DNA from: Oscillatoria sp. FACHB-1406
GTDB lineage: Bacteria > Cyanobacteriota > Cyanobacteriia > Cyanobacteriales > Spirulinaceae
Direction: 5' to 3'
Assembly (NCBI RefSeq): GCF_014698145.1
Contig: NZ_JACJSM010000005.1
Location: 124,001 to 188,000, forward strand
DNA length: 64,000 bases
Below the pieces are notes generated by a model that did no database searches, was not told the origin of the DNA, and saw only the letters and a list, made by a program, of their open reading frames with translations. Below are positions 1 through 8,940 of the stretch, piece by piece (position 1 is the stretch's first letter; every line of letters begins with the position of its first letter). A program made the translations under genes and the position numbers.

Positions 1-288
1 CTGTACTACAATTTCGATCGCAACTTCGAGCTTTGTAGTATGATGGCTTCGGGGAGTGAATGCGGCTTATCAGTCAACGCCTTCCTTTCTACAGGGTTTG
101 TAAAAGATGTATTACTTATTGGGTTGTCAAGGTTCGTCGGGTGGAGGGGGTTAGCTGTTGTTGTGGCTTTCCCGCTTGCCCTACATTAATACTACAAACA
201 TATTACAAAAACGTCAAGGGGTTAGACAGAGTTTTTTTGAAAAAAGTCTGAAAAGCTTATCGTCTAAAGCTTGGAAAGATTCGCTCCC
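1..288. other. Gene-free left edge
   Basis: No gene is supported here. An open frame of 63 codons at 60-251 has no recognisable family, an aromatic and basic composition unlike its neighbours, and no clear ribosome site. The stretch is the downstream flank of the minus-strand phosphatase gene that ends at 289. I see no convincing terminator hairpin. Confidence 0.5.
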
Positions 289-1824
289 CTAGGGAATTAG
301 ACTAATCGGCGCTAAGGCGCTCTGGGTTTGTGGGTCTGGGAGTTCAACTTGTAACACGACTGCTGTCATGTCGTCGCCGTGACGGTTGCTCGAACCGACA
401 AACTGTTGAATTCGATTGAAGAGAGCATCAAGAATGGCTTGCGGTTTATCGCCTTGCTGACAAGCGAGGGAAAAGGCTAGGGCGAGGTTTTCTTCGTCGA
501 AGCGATCGCCGTTTGCATTCGCGGCATCGGTCAACCCATCGGTATAGTAGAGAATCGTATCCCCCGGTTCTAATTGAATTTTGGCATCTTCGTACTCCGA
601 ATCGACTTCTAAACCGATCAGCATTCCTAAAGTATCGAGGCGTTCGAGCTTGCCAGTTGCAGCTTGCCACAATAGGGGGGGATTGTGAGCGGCGTTGCTA
701 TAAGAAAGGACGCGCGTGAGCGGATCGTATTCCGAATAAAAGAGGGTGACAAATCGATGGGAGGTGTCGAGATCGGGGTGCATCACCTGATTGAGATGTT
801 GCAGGATGCGGGCAGGGGAGTGTCGGTTGAGAACTTCCGCGCGCAGCATTCCCCGCGTCATTGTCATGATTAATCCGGCGGGAACGCCTTTCCCCATCAC
901 ATCGCCAATGACGATACTCCACGGAATAAAGGCTGCGGTACGAAGGGGGTTTTCTTCTGAGGGACGGCGTGCGGGATGGGGGTGGGTGGGGATAAAGTCG
1001 TAGTAGTCGCCGCCGATGCGATTGGCGGTTTTAAAGGCTGCTGCTAAGCTCGCTCCTTCGATTTCGGGGCATTGGTTGGGGAGTAGGTGTCCTTGAATTT
1101 CCGAGGCGATTTCCAGTTCGCGATCGATCCGTTCTTTTTGGCGCAGTTCGTTAGTGAGTTCGTGGTGGGAGATAGCAACGGCGGTTTGATCGGCGACCAG
1201 TTGCACGAGTCGCTGGCGCGTTACCGTCCAGGTATAGTCCGGCGCGCTGCTGAAAACATAAATTCGCCCTCGCTCTTGACTTTTTACCGGGATTGGTGTA
1301 GAGAATAACTTGACTTCGGGGTCGAGAAATTGCTTGACTTGCTCGTCAAGGGGAGTTTTGATGACGGGGAGCGCGGGAGAATCGGGACTACTGCTTGCTA
1401 CGCGCGCTGCGTTGCGATCGCTTTGCTGCATGGCGCGCTCGATCGCGGTACGGATATTTTGACAAGCATACCCTTCTTGGCAGTGAATTTGCGACAAACT
1501 CGGCTGGCCGTTGGCTTTAAATAAAATTAACGCTCCTCCGTCTGCATCGGTGACTCGCGCCGCCATCAGCGGAACCAATTCCAAGAACTGATTGAGATTG
1601 TTGAAGCTGCGTAAGGCAAATCCTAACGAACTGAGGAGATTTTGAACCTTATTTTGCTCCCGATGCAAGCGAGCGACCAAATCTTTGAGCGCTGCTACCG
1701 GAGTCGCCTCGAAAGAGGTATCCGATTCGTCGGCGGGTTCGGAGGGAGGTTGTTGGCGAGGAAGAGGAGCGGCACTCATTGGACAACAGAGATCGAGCGG
1801 GTTCGCGCACAGCCTTAAGTTCAC
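289..1824 (-). CDS. GAF domain / SpoIIE-type (PP2C) serine phosphatase
   Basis: Probable RsbU-like protein phosphatase that dephosphorylates phosphoserine on a partner such as an anti-sigma-factor antagonist. A coiled segment (about residues 45-65) is followed by a GAF-like sensor region (about 65-230) and a PP2C/SpoIIE catalytic domain (about 245-500). Metal-binding signatures are visible: GGDYYDF, GDVMGKGVPAG, YYTDGLTDA and RHGDDMTAVVL. The open frame begins at 1824; an internal ATG at 1779 (MSAAPLPRQ) is an equally good or better start because the first 15 residues look non-conserved. No partner anti-sigma or STAS gene is adjacent. The family assignment is strong; the substrate is unknown. 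Confidence 0.9.
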   Translation of the reverse strand: MNLRLCANPLDLCCPMSAAPLPRQQPPSEPADESDTSFEATPVAALKDLVARLHREQNKVQNLLSSLGFALRSFNNLNQFLELVPLMAARVTDADGGALILFKANGQPSLSQIHCQEGYACQNIRTAIERAMQQSDRNAARVASSSPDSPALPVIKTPLDEQVKQFLDPEVKLFSTPIPVKSQERGRIYVFSSAPDYTWTVTRQRLVQLVADQTAVAISHHELTNELRQKERIDRELEIASEIQGHLLPNQCPEIEGASLAAAFKTANRIGGDYYDFIPTHPHPARRPSEENPLRTAAFIPWSIVIGDVMGKGVPAGLIMTMTRGMLRAEVLNRHSPARILQHLNQVMHPDLDTSHRFVTLFYSEYDPLTRVLSYSNAAHNPPLLWQAATGKLERLDTLGMLIGLEVDSEYEDAKIQLEPGDTILYYTDGLTDAANANGDRFDEENLALAFSLACQQGDKPQAILDALFNRIQQFVGSSNRHGDDMTAVVLQVELPDPQTQSALAPISLIP

Positions 1825-2256
1825 AATCGGTTTTATCGCGAGCGATTTCTAGTCAGTTTAGCAGGACGGGCTATAGCATCTTGAGTACGGTTAACCGTTT
1901 GCTGGCTGTACCCCCGATAAAGTTGGTTAATGATAGCGCTTATTGGTAGGTCTGCCAATACCTGTTCGGGAATTAGGGGAGAGGAGGGACGGGGGGACGG
2001 GGGGACGGGGAGATGGGGAGACTGGGGGACGGGGGTAGGGAAAATATTGGGATAGTTCAAAGATCTGCTTTGTTACTATTCACGATTCACTATCCATAGA
2101 ATTATTATTCACCGATCGCTGTTAAGGAATGTTACCGAGTTGTTAAGCTCTATTGCAAGTTCTGCGATCGCGGATTGTTGCGCTCTCCCGAACTAAAAGC
2201 TCGTGATAGGATGAAACCCGTAATAATTTTATAGATCGAAATTTAGGAGAAAGGCT
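1825..2256. other. Intergenic region upstream of chlP with a G-rich tandem repeat
   Basis: Divergent promoter region between the phosphatase gene and chlP. It contains the G-rich minisatellite at 1981-2040, then fragments resembling ATTCACT/ATCCATA heptamers at about 2078-2108. A 75-codon minus-strand frame across it reads only proline/serine-rich repeat and is not a gene. Confidence 0.6.
1981..2040. repeat. G-rich minisatellite (GGGGGAC-type units)
   Basis: Irregular tandem units of GGGGGAC/GGGGAGA fill about 60 bp. The complementary C-rich version of the same motif makes up 34611-34733, so this is a dispersed simple repeat of the genome. Confidence 0.8.
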
Positions 2257-3477
2257 TTGGTATTAAGGGTTGCTGTTGTCGGAGGAGGACCAGCCGGTTC
2301 CAGCGCGGCTGAAGTTCTCGCAAAAGCAGGGATCGAAACTTACCTGTTCGAGCGCAAGCTCGATAACGCCAAACCTTGTGGTGGGGCGATTCCTCTGTGT
2401 ATGGTCAGCGAATTTGACCTGCCTCCCGAGATTATCGATCGCCGGGTGAGAAAAATGAAGATGATCTCGCCTTCGGATATTGAAGTCGATATTAATCTGG
2501 ATAATCAAGACGAGTATATTGGAATGTGCCGTCGGGAAGTTCTTGATGGCTTTTTACGCGATCGCGCGGCAAAATTAGGGGCGAATCTCATCAACGGGAC
2601 GATGTATCAACTCGATCTCCCCAACAATTCCACCGACCCCTACACCCTACACTACGCCGACCATTCTAACGGCAATGCCACGGGCGTGATGAAAACCCTC
2701 AAGGTTGATGTCGTCATCGGTGCAGATGGCGCGAACTCCCGGGTTGCCAAAGCGATCGATGCGGGCGACTATAATTACGCGATCGCCTTCCAAGAGCGCA
2801 TTCGCCTCCCGGAAGATAAAATGGCCTACTACGAAGACCTGGCCGAAATGTACGTCGGAACGGACGTTTCCCCCGACTTCTACGCCTGGGTTTTCCCGAA
2901 ATACGACCACGTTGCGGTCGGTACCGGAACTATGAAGGTCAACAAATCGATGATTAAAGACCTGCAAACCGGAATTCGCACCCGCGCTGCTCGCAAGCTC
3001 GAAGGTGGTAAAATTATTAAAGTTGAAGCGCACCCCATCCCCGAACATCCTCGCCCGCGTCGGGTTGTCGGTCGCGTTGCCCTCGTCGGCGATGCTGCGG
3101 GAACCGTTACGAAATCTTCCGGCGAAGGGATTTATTTCGCAGCAAAATCCGCACGGATGTGCGCTGAAACAATCGTTGAAACCACCAATAACGGTCAGCG
3201 CATTCCCACCGAAGACGACCTGAAACTTTATCTCAAACGTTGGGATAAGAAGTACGGAATGACCTATTTAGTGTTAGACCTTTTACAGCGCGTTTTCTAT
3301 CGCACTGATGCGACTCGCGAAGCGTTTGTAGAAATGTGTTCCGACAAAGACGTACAGCGCCTAACGTTTGATAGCTATCTTTATAAAACCGTCGTTCCTG
3401 CAAATCCCCTCATTCAAATGAAGATTACGGCGAAAACGATTGGTAGCTTGTTGCGCGGTAGTGCGTTAGCGCCCTAG
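2257..3477 (+). CDS. chlP: Geranylgeranyl diphosphate / chlorophyllide reductase ChlP
   Basis: Reduces the geranylgeranyl group to phytyl (NADPH-dependent, FAD-linked) for chlorophyll a and tocopherol synthesis at the thylakoid membrane. The N-terminus holds a Rossmann FAD-binding motif (VAVVGGGPAGSSAA, residues 5-18), followed by the family motif CGGAIPLCM and a second FAD motif around GDAAGTVTKSSGEGI. Length (406 aa) is normal for the family. The start is TTG at 2257: it gives the conserved N-terminus MVLRVAVVG and lies six bases after an AGGAGA ribosome site at 2245-2250. A rho-independent terminator follows at 3516. Confidence 0.97.
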   Translation: MVLRVAVVGGGPAGSSAAEVLAKAGIETYLFERKLDNAKPCGGAIPLCMVSEFDLPPEIIDRRVRKMKMISPSDIEVDINLDNQDEYIGMCRREVLDGFLRDRAAKLGANLINGTMYQLDLPNNSTDPYTLHYADHSNGNATGVMKTLKVDVVIGADGANSRVAKAIDAGDYNYAIAFQERIRLPEDKMAYYEDLAEMYVGTDVSPDFYAWVFPKYDHVAVGTGTMKVNKSMIKDLQTGIRTRAARKLEGGKIIKVEAHPIPEHPRPRRVVGRVALVGDAAGTVTKSSGEGIYFAAKSARMCAETIVETTNNGQRIPTEDDLKLYLKRWDKKYGMTYLVLDLLQRVFYRTDATREAFVEMCSDKDVQRLTFDSYLYKTVVPANPLIQMKITAKTIGSLLRGSALAP

Positions 3478-3515
3478 ATTTTCCTCACACCATCACTGAA
3501 AAAGATGATAGTCAC

Positions 3516-3552
3516 AGCATCGGAGTCCTCACAACTCTGATGCTTTTTTTTA
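3516..3552 (+). terminator. Rho-independent terminator of chlP
   Basis: An 11-bp stem (AGCATCGGAGT / ACTCTGATGCT, one G-T wobble) with a 7-base loop is followed directly by nine T residues. It begins 39 bases after the chlP stop codon. Confidence 0.9.
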
Positions 3553-3636
3553 ATTCGTAATTTGTAATTCGTAGTTCGTAATTAAGGTTAAGATTGTAAA
3601 TTAACTGTCAAACTCACGTTATCAATTATCAATTAT
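3551..3636. repeat. AT-rich heptamer-like array (TAATTCG / TCAATTA units)
   Basis: Degenerate tandem units of TAATTCG and then TCAATTA run up to the recJ start codon. Arrays of the same style occur at 7977-8011, 29875-29940 and 34412-34446, so these belong to the genome's short tandem heptamer repeats. The last units replace any obvious ribosome site for recJ. Confidence 0.65.
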
Positions 3637-3637
3637 T

Positions 3638-5635
3638 ATGTTGCCCGATCGACGGTGGAAAATTGCCGATCCCGATACTGAAAAAGTCAATGCTTTAGTG
3701 GAGGCAACGGGTTTATTTCCTTTAGTTGCCAAAGTGCTAGTAAATCGCGGCATTAACACCCCAGAATTGGCGCAAGTTTTTATCGAACCAGAAAGCGAAA
3801 TTTTGCCCGATCCGGCTGAAGAGTTTGCGGATTTAACTAAAAGTGTAGAATTATTGAAAGACGCGATCGCGCAAGGAGAAAAGATAGCGATTTGCGGCGA
3901 TTATGATGTCGATGGGATGACCAGCACTGCTTTATTATTGCGCGCACTGCGGCATTTAGGGGCGGATGTTGATTATGCAATTCCCAGCCGCATGAAAGAT
4001 GGCTACGGCATCAATAAACGTATGGTTAAGGAATTAGCGAAGGAGGGTGTCGGTTTAATTTTAACAGTTGATAACGGCATTCGGGCAGTCGAACCGATTC
4101 AACTCGCTGTCGAACTTGGTATTACTGTTATTATTACCGACCATCACGAACTGCCCGAAGAACTTCCTCCCGCCGATGCTATTCTAAATCCTAAAACGAT
4201 TAGTTCTTCTTCTCCTTATCGCGGTTTGGCGGGCGTAGGCGTTGCTTATATTTTAGCAGTAGCGACGGCACAAAGTTTGGCAGGAACTACGGGCTTAACT
4301 TCCATGCTGCTTGACTTTTTTACGCTCGGAACTGTTGCCGATTTAGCGCCGTTAGTGGGGGTAAATCGCCGCTGGTTAAAACGGGGATTAAAGCGATTGC
4401 ATCAGTCTAGAGTTCCGGGCATTCAAGCTTTGATTGGAGTGGCGGGACAAGAAGATAGTAAAAAGGAGTTAAAGCCGGATGATATTGGTTTTAAGTTAGG
4501 GCCTAGAATAAACGCGATCGGACGAATTGGCGAGCCGAAATTAATTATCGATCTATTTACTGCTGAAGATTTAGAATCGGCTAAACCTTTAGCACAAGAA
4601 TGCAATCAATGCAACACGACGCGCCAAGATTTGTGCAAACAAATTGAGTTTGAAGCGATTGCTTTAATTGAAGGCGAACCGGGTATTGATTGGCGAGGAC
4701 AGCGCGTTCTAGTTGTTTTTAAGGAAGATTGGCATCACGGTGTAATTGGGATTGTTGCGTCGCGTTTGGTGGAACGTTACGGCGTTCCGACTTTTATTTG
4801 TACTTACGATGATGAAGGGGAAGGAAAAATTCGGGGTTCGGCGCGATCGATTCCAGAATTTCATATTGCGGAAGCTTTAAATTATTGTGATGACTTATTA
4901 GGCAAACATGGGGGACATCAAGCAGCGGGCGGCTTTAGTTTGGAGGCGAAAAACTTTTCAGCTTTTGAAGCGAGATTGAGCGAGTTTGCCCATCAATATT
5001 TGGAACCGGAACATTTAAAGCCCCTGGTTACGGTCGATGCAGAAGTCGATTTCGATCGCATTACCCCCCAGTTGTACGCGCAAATCGATTGTCTCAATCC
5101 TTGGGGAATCGGCAACCCCGAACCCATTTTTTGGACTCCTAATGTGCGAGTATTAGAGCAACAAGTGGTTAAGGACGCGCATCTTAAGTTTAAGTTCGGG
5201 CAAGAAATTGAAGGAAAAGTTGCGGTAAAAAGCGCGATCGCGTGGCGCTGGAGAACCTACTTTCCTTTTCCCGCTCGCGTTGACATCGCCTATAAACTAA
5301 AGGAAAATGAGTATAAAGGCGAGAGGAATATCGAACTCGAATTAGTGGGCGTGCGGGCGAGTTCTGTGGCTTCGGGGACGATCGCTCAAAGAGCGCGGTT
5401 TGAGCATAACGGGCGTTCTTATCTTTGTAATTTGTTGGACGGCGGCGAAGAATTAAGGATTAAAAATCCTCAAGGGAAAGTTTTATCCGTGCGGCGCGGA
5501 CAGCGAACGGGTTTATTAGGGATGAGTCGAGAAGATGCGGAGGAAGTGATGGTAACGCAGGCTCCTTATTATGAGATTGTTAAGGCGGCAAAAGACGCGA
5601 TCGCGGCATTGGAAAAAAGCAGAGAGGTTTCCTAA
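3638..5635 (+). CDS. recJ: Single-stranded-DNA-specific exonuclease RecJ
   Basis: 5'-3' exonuclease for single-stranded DNA in recombination and repair. DHH-family motifs are visible: GDYDVDGMTS (Asp88, Asp90, Asp92), VDNGI (Asp145), and TDHHE (Asp168-His169-His170). The DHHA1 nucleic-acid-binding motif GKHGGHQAAGG lies about residues 425-435, and a C-terminal OB-like RecJ domain follows. The 665 residues exceed E. coli RecJ (577) by a C-terminal extension. The ATG at 3638 lies in the AT-rich repeat with no strong ribosome site; the protein N-terminus still fits the family. Confidence 0.95.
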   Translation: MLPDRRWKIADPDTEKVNALVEATGLFPLVAKVLVNRGINTPELAQVFIEPESEILPDPAEEFADLTKSVELLKDAIAQGEKIAICGDYDVDGMTSTALLLRALRHLGADVDYAIPSRMKDGYGINKRMVKELAKEGVGLILTVDNGIRAVEPIQLAVELGITVIITDHHELPEELPPADAILNPKTISSSSPYRGLAGVGVAYILAVATAQSLAGTTGLTSMLLDFFTLGTVADLAPLVGVNRRWLKRGLKRLHQSRVPGIQALIGVAGQEDSKKELKPDDIGFKLGPRINAIGRIGEPKLIIDLFTAEDLESAKPLAQECNQCNTTRQDLCKQIEFEAIALIEGEPGIDWRGQRVLVVFKEDWHHGVIGIVASRLVERYGVPTFICTYDDEGEGKIRGSARSIPEFHIAEALNYCDDLLGKHGGHQAAGGFSLEAKNFSAFEARLSEFAHQYLEPEHLKPLVTVDAEVDFDRITPQLYAQIDCLNPWGIGNPEPIFWTPNVRVLEQQVVKDAHLKFKFGQEIEGKVAVKSAIAWRWRTYFPFPARVDIAYKLKENEYKGERNIELELVGVRASSVASGTIAQRARFEHNGRSYLCNLLDGGEELRIKNPQGKVLSVRRGQRTGLLGMSREDAEEVMVTQAPYYEIVKAAKDAIAALEKSREVS

Positions 5636-5730
5636 AGATGGATGTCGGGATGTAACATTTCCGACAAGTCTCTCGCCGATCGCTTTTAAAGCATTAGTTT
5701 GACGGAACGACCGTTACGATCTCATCATGA

Positions 5731-5759
5731 AGGGCAAAGTTTTAGATGGGCTTTGCCCT
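5731..5759 (+). repeat. Perfect inverted repeat upstream of the glutaredoxin-like gene
   Basis: Arms AGGGCAAAG (5731-5739) and CTTTGCCCT (5751-5759) enclose 11 bases. It lies just upstream of the preferred start at 5769 and would be read as part of the protein if translation began at 5727, an argument against that longer start. It may be a dispersed palindrome or a leader hairpin. Confidence 0.6.
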
Positions 5760-5768
5760 AACTCTCAA

Positions 5769-6035
5769 ATGCACTTGATCCTTTACAGCAAACCGGGGTG
5801 TCACCTCTGCGAGGGACTCCAAGAAAAACTCGAACAGATTGAAAGTTTCGATCTCGAACTCGAAGTCCGCGATATTACGACGCGCGAGGACTGGTTCGAG
5901 GCGTATCAGTACGAAGTTCCGGTTCTGACGCTACCCCAACCCGAAGGCGAAGCGCTAATTCCCCGTCCTTCGCCGCGCCTTTCCGTCGCCCAATTGGAGC
6001 GAATGTTACAGAAATATTTAGGGCCTTCGGCGTAA
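5769..6035 (+). CDS. Glutaredoxin-like thioredoxin-fold protein (DUF836 type)
   Basis: Small thioredoxin-fold protein of 88 residues with a CxxC redox motif (GCHLC, about residues 11-15) and a cis-proline loop (YEVPVLTLP). These features match the glutaredoxin-like DUF836 family, whose substrate is not established. The frame is open from an ATG at 5727, but the extra 14 residues are encoded by a palindromic repeat, and the family normally begins at MHLILYSKPGC, so 5769 is chosen. It lies 93 bases upstream of murE on the same strand and may be cotranscribed. Confidence 0.8.
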   Translation: MHLILYSKPGCHLCEGLQEKLEQIESFDLELEVRDITTREDWFEAYQYEVPVLTLPQPEGEALIPRPSPRLSVAQLERMLQKYLGPSA

Positions 6036-6128
6036 AAGAAAGCTGAAAAAATAACAAAATTGTTACAGTTCTTGCAAAACTGCGGAAGATACCGCGATCG
6101 CACACTACCGTTTCTGGAGAGATACAGC

Positions 6129-7619
6129 ATGAAATTGCGCGAGTTATTAGCAAAAATTCCTGGAATTACCTTCCTTCCCGAACATCCCGCCCTAGACAAA
6201 GAACTCCAGGGAATCAGCACAAATTCTCACGCTTGTCAAGCAGGCGATCTATTTATCGGAATGCCAGGAACGCGCGTGGATGGTGGCGAATTTTGGGAAA
6301 GCGCGATCGCAGCGGGCGCAATCGCAGCTTTAATTTCCCCCCACGCCGCAGGGCAATCGCCTCCCACTCCCGATGCTTGCATCATCCTCGCCGAAGATAT
6401 GCCGAAAACCTGCGCTGCGGTAGCAACGGCGTTTTACAACTCTCCCGCCCGACGAATGAAAATGGTAGGAGTGACGGGAACCAACGGCAAAACCACCACC
6501 ACGCACTTAATCGAATTCCTTCTGCGCGAATCCCAAAAACCCACCGCCTTGTTAGGAACACTCTACGCGCGTTGGCCCGGTTACGAAGAAACAGCCGTTC
6601 ACACCACCCCCTTTGCCGTAGAATTGCAAAAACAACTCGACGATGCTGCCAATGCAGGCAGCGATTTCGCGGTGATGGAAGTCAGTTCCCATGCGTTAGA
6701 TCAAAGTCGCGTGTTGGGATGTACCTTTGAAGTCGCGGTGTTTACTAACCTCACCCAAGATCACCTCGACTATCACGAAACGATGGAGAACTATTTTGCA
6801 GCAAAGGCGTTGCTTTTTAGTCCCGATTATCTCGCCGGACGCGCGATTGTTAACCTCGACGATGCTTACGGCAAACGCTTGCTAGAAACGCTACCGACTG
6901 AAAAAACCTGGAGTTATAGCCTCAGCGAACCGAGTGCCGATTTGTGGACGAGCGATTTAACTTACGAGTCGGATGGGGTAAGCGGGGTGCTGCATACGCC
7001 CGCAGGCGAGGCTGAGTTTCAATCGCCCCTCGTCGGTCAGTATAATATTGCTAACCTGCTGGCGGCGGTGGGCGCGGCACTGCATCTCGGTTTGGAGTTA
7101 GAGCAAGTCGTTAAATTACTCCCCCATTTCAATGGCGTTCCCGGGCGGATGGAACGAGTCCAAATTTCCCCAGAACAGGATATTAGCGTCATTGTGGACT
7201 ACGCTCACACGCCGGATAGTTTAGAGAATTTACTGAAGGCAGCGCGTCCGTTTATACGCGGTAAAGAGATTTGCGTATTTGGATGCGGGGGCGATCGCGA
7301 TCGCACCAAACGCCCGATTATGGGGAAAATTGCCGCCGAACTCTCCGATGTTGCTGTCGTTACTTCCGATAATCCGCGTACCGAAGATCCGGAGCGGATT
7401 TTAGAAGATATTTTGGCAGGGATTCCGGAAAGCGTACAGCCGAAAGTCTTTAGCGATCGCGCGGCAGCCATTCGTGCGGCGATTTTAGAAGCAGAACCAG
7501 GAGACGGCGTTCTGATTGCCGGAAAAGGGCATGAAGATTATCAAATTTTAGGCACGGAGAAAATCCATTTCGACGATCGCGAACAGGCGCGAGAAGCATT
7601 GCAGGTGCGAATGCAATGA
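6129..7619 (+). CDS. murE: UDP-MurNAc-tripeptide synthetase MurE
   Basis: Cytoplasmic ATP-dependent ligase that adds the third residue to UDP-MurNAc-L-Ala-D-Glu in peptidoglycan synthesis. The Mur ligase ATP loop GTNGKTTTTH and the meso-diaminopimelate specificity motif DNPR (in SDNPRTEDP) are present, so the amino acid added should be meso-DAP. The protein of 496 residues is full length. ATG 6129 is preferred over the upstream in-frame start at 6060 because a GGAGA ribosome site lies at 6116-6120 and the N-terminus MKLRELLAKIP matches the family. Confidence 0.96.
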   Translation: MKLRELLAKIPGITFLPEHPALDKELQGISTNSHACQAGDLFIGMPGTRVDGGEFWESAIAAGAIAALISPHAAGQSPPTPDACIILAEDMPKTCAAVATAFYNSPARRMKMVGVTGTNGKTTTTHLIEFLLRESQKPTALLGTLYARWPGYEETAVHTTPFAVELQKQLDDAANAGSDFAVMEVSSHALDQSRVLGCTFEVAVFTNLTQDHLDYHETMENYFAAKALLFSPDYLAGRAIVNLDDAYGKRLLETLPTEKTWSYSLSEPSADLWTSDLTYESDGVSGVLHTPAGEAEFQSPLVGQYNIANLLAAVGAALHLGLELEQVVKLLPHFNGVPGRMERVQISPEQDISVIVDYAHTPDSLENLLKAARPFIRGKEICVFGCGGDRDRTKRPIMGKIAAELSDVAVVTSDNPRTEDPERILEDILAGIPESVQPKVFSDRAAAIRAAILEAEPGDGVLIAGKGHEDYQILGTEKIHFDDREQAREALQVRMQ

Positions 7620-7690
7620 TTTTTTGCAATTCTTAACTGAATGTCGGGAATGCGTGCAGATTGTTGGATTCCCGACTTAAGTTATAATTA

Positions 7691-7719
7691 TAAAAATTAA
7701 AAATTAAAAATTAAAAATG
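7691..7719. repeat. AAAAATT heptamer array, left arm
   Basis: Four adjoining units of AAAAATT/TAAAAAT. A complementary array lies at 7890-7923, so the two form a long imperfect inverted repeat around about 170 bases. Confidence 0.7.
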
Positions 7720-7836
7720 AATAAACCTAGATATATTAGGAGTCTCAGCCTCAAAATATGTCGTCCGAACTCGGAGAATTAGGATTAAAATGATCCGATT
7801 GCTAGGAATTTGAGTTAATCGCAATTGAAGATAACG

Positions 7837-7878
7837 GAATGGCACTGACTTAAGGCTGGTGGGCGTTGCCCACCCTAC
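7837..7878. repeat. Partial MITE-like palindromic element
   Basis: It begins with GAATGGCACTGACTTAA, the same 17 bases that, reverse complemented, end the complete element at 59132-59223. It continues into the palindrome GGTGGGCGTTGCCCACC (7858-7874), which recurs with one changed base at 44323-44339. The second terminal repeat is missing here. Confidence 0.75.
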
Positions 7879-7889
7879 TAGGCTGGCTA

Positions 7890-7923
7890 TTATTTTTAAT
7901 TTTTAATTTTCAATTTTTAATTA
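7890..7923. repeat. TTTTTAA heptamer array, right arm
   Basis: Units of TTTTTAA, with one TTTTCAA, complementary to the array at 7691-7719. Confidence 0.7.
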
Positions 7924-7932
7924 GTATTAAAT

Positions 7933-7959
7933 GGTGCGGAGCGCGAAGCGTAACGCACC
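7933..7959. repeat. GGTGCG...CGCACC palindrome
   Basis: Six-base arms GGTGCG and CGCACC enclose a GC-rich centre (GAGCGCGAAGCGTAA). It overlaps the possible long N-terminus of the next gene, which weakens that start. Confidence 0.6.
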
Positions 7960-8011
7960 CTACATTCTGGTACAACAACTACGAATTACGAATTACCAAC
8001 TACGAATTATC

Positions 8012-8860
8012 TTGACTGATTCCATTTCCAACGCGCCCCCAGGAAAAATCGAGCCGCGCCCGTCAAATCGCACTGCGACTTGGTATCGTCCTACTTTTTC
8101 CCACGAACACGGCGTTTATGTCGTGCTGTTCGTCTCGTTGCTAACAGGCGCAGCAGCCGCGCAACAATGGACGCTAACGACAACTTTAGCTTGTCTCTCT
8201 GCCTTTGCCGGATTTCAAGCCGAACATCCCTTGGTGTTGCAAATTAAGCAGCGGCGAAGTTTGAAACCTCGCTTTCTGGTTTGGGGCGCTATTTATAGCG
8301 GAATTGCGTTAGGAATTGCCGCTTATTTGTCGCTGCAAGCCCCCGTCTTAATTTGGCTGTATTTGGGCGCGATTATGGCGTTCGCGATCGATGCGATTTC
8401 GGTGTTTTATCGGCAGCAAAAATCAGTGGTAAACGAGTTAATAACGTTTGCTGCGGTTTGTTTGGCGACACCCTTTGTTTATGCGGCTACAGTAGGAACG
8501 TTAATCCCGACAATTTTTGGGTTATGGGCGTTGAATTGGCTCTTTTTTAGCAGCGCTATTTTTACGGTTAAGCTTCGCAAACCTAAAACCGCTGCGTTAC
8601 TGCCCGGTGTGGTTTATCATGCGATCGCGTCCTTTATCGTCGCCGCCCTCTGTTACTTCAACTTCCTCTCTCCTTTCACCGCCGCCGCTTTTATTGTCGT
8701 CCTCCTTAAGTTTGCCTTCATCTTGGCTCGGCGAAACTGGTATCAAACCGCCCCCATTCAAAAAGTTGCAATCTTAGAAACCTTCTGCGCCCTCCTCTTT
8801 TTATTTATTACAGCAATTTCCCTCCTTCCTGCCCATCTTTCAACTTCAAACTTTCATTAA
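8012..8860 (+). CDS. YwiC-like polytopic membrane protein
   Basis: Integral membrane protein with about eight hydrophobic segments and the motif FSHEHGVYVVLF near the N-terminus, resembling the HEHG-type signature of YwiC-like proteins of unknown function. The frame is open from an ATG at 7931, but residues 1-27 of that version are translated palindrome and heptamer repeats. I therefore place the start at the TTG at 8012, with low certainty, as no ribosome site is clear at either position. A hairpin follows the stop codon. Confidence 0.65.
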   Translation: MTDSISNAPPGKIEPRPSNRTATWYRPTFSHEHGVYVVLFVSLLTGAAAAQQWTLTTTLACLSAFAGFQAEHPLVLQIKQRRSLKPRFLVWGAIYSGIALGIAAYLSLQAPVLIWLYLGAIMAFAIDAISVFYRQQKSVVNELITFAAVCLATPFVYAATVGTLIPTIFGLWALNWLFFSSAIFTVKLRKPKTAALLPGVVYHAIASFIVAALCYFNFLSPFTAAAFIVVLLKFAFILARRNWYQTAPIQKVAILETFCALLFLFITAISLLPAHLSTSNFH

Positions 8861-8861
8861 A

Positions 8862-8891
8862 ATAGGATGTCCCTCTACTAGGACACCCTAT
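8862..8891 (+). terminator. Hairpin after the YwiC-like gene
   Basis: Arms ATAGGATGTCC and GGACACCCTAT (11 bp, one wobble) with an 8-base loop start two bases after the stop codon. There is no T-run, so termination is only a possibility. Confidence 0.45.
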
Positions 8892-8940
8892 ATCTGCAAA
8901 TCACACAATTATGAAGTTTGATGTAGTTTTAACTTAGCTC

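Larger units (their letters stand above)
7620..8011. other. Repeat-filled intergenic region after murE
   Basis: About 390 bases with no supported gene. It holds AAAAATT heptamers (7691-7719), a palindromic element (7837-7878), complementary heptamers (7890-7923), a GGTGCG...CGCACC palindrome (7933-7959) and TACGAAT-type units (about 7977-8011). Confidence 0.75.

Noticed and set aside
60-251. 63-codon open frame at the left edge
   Set aside because: No family match, no ribosome site and biased composition (Tyr, Cys, Arg).
1389-1431. In-frame inserted palindrome in the phosphatase gene
   Set aside because: GC-rich with a HIP1 site but no clear inverted arms and no match to the codA/ankyrin element.
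1833-2060. 75-codon proline-rich minus-strand frame
   Set aside because: It is a translation of the G-rich minisatellite plus flanks.
2130-2147. Possible HLR1 (RpaB) site GTTACC...GTTAAG upstream of chlP
   Set aside because: Half-sites are imperfect and spaced 11-12 bases apart instead of 10.
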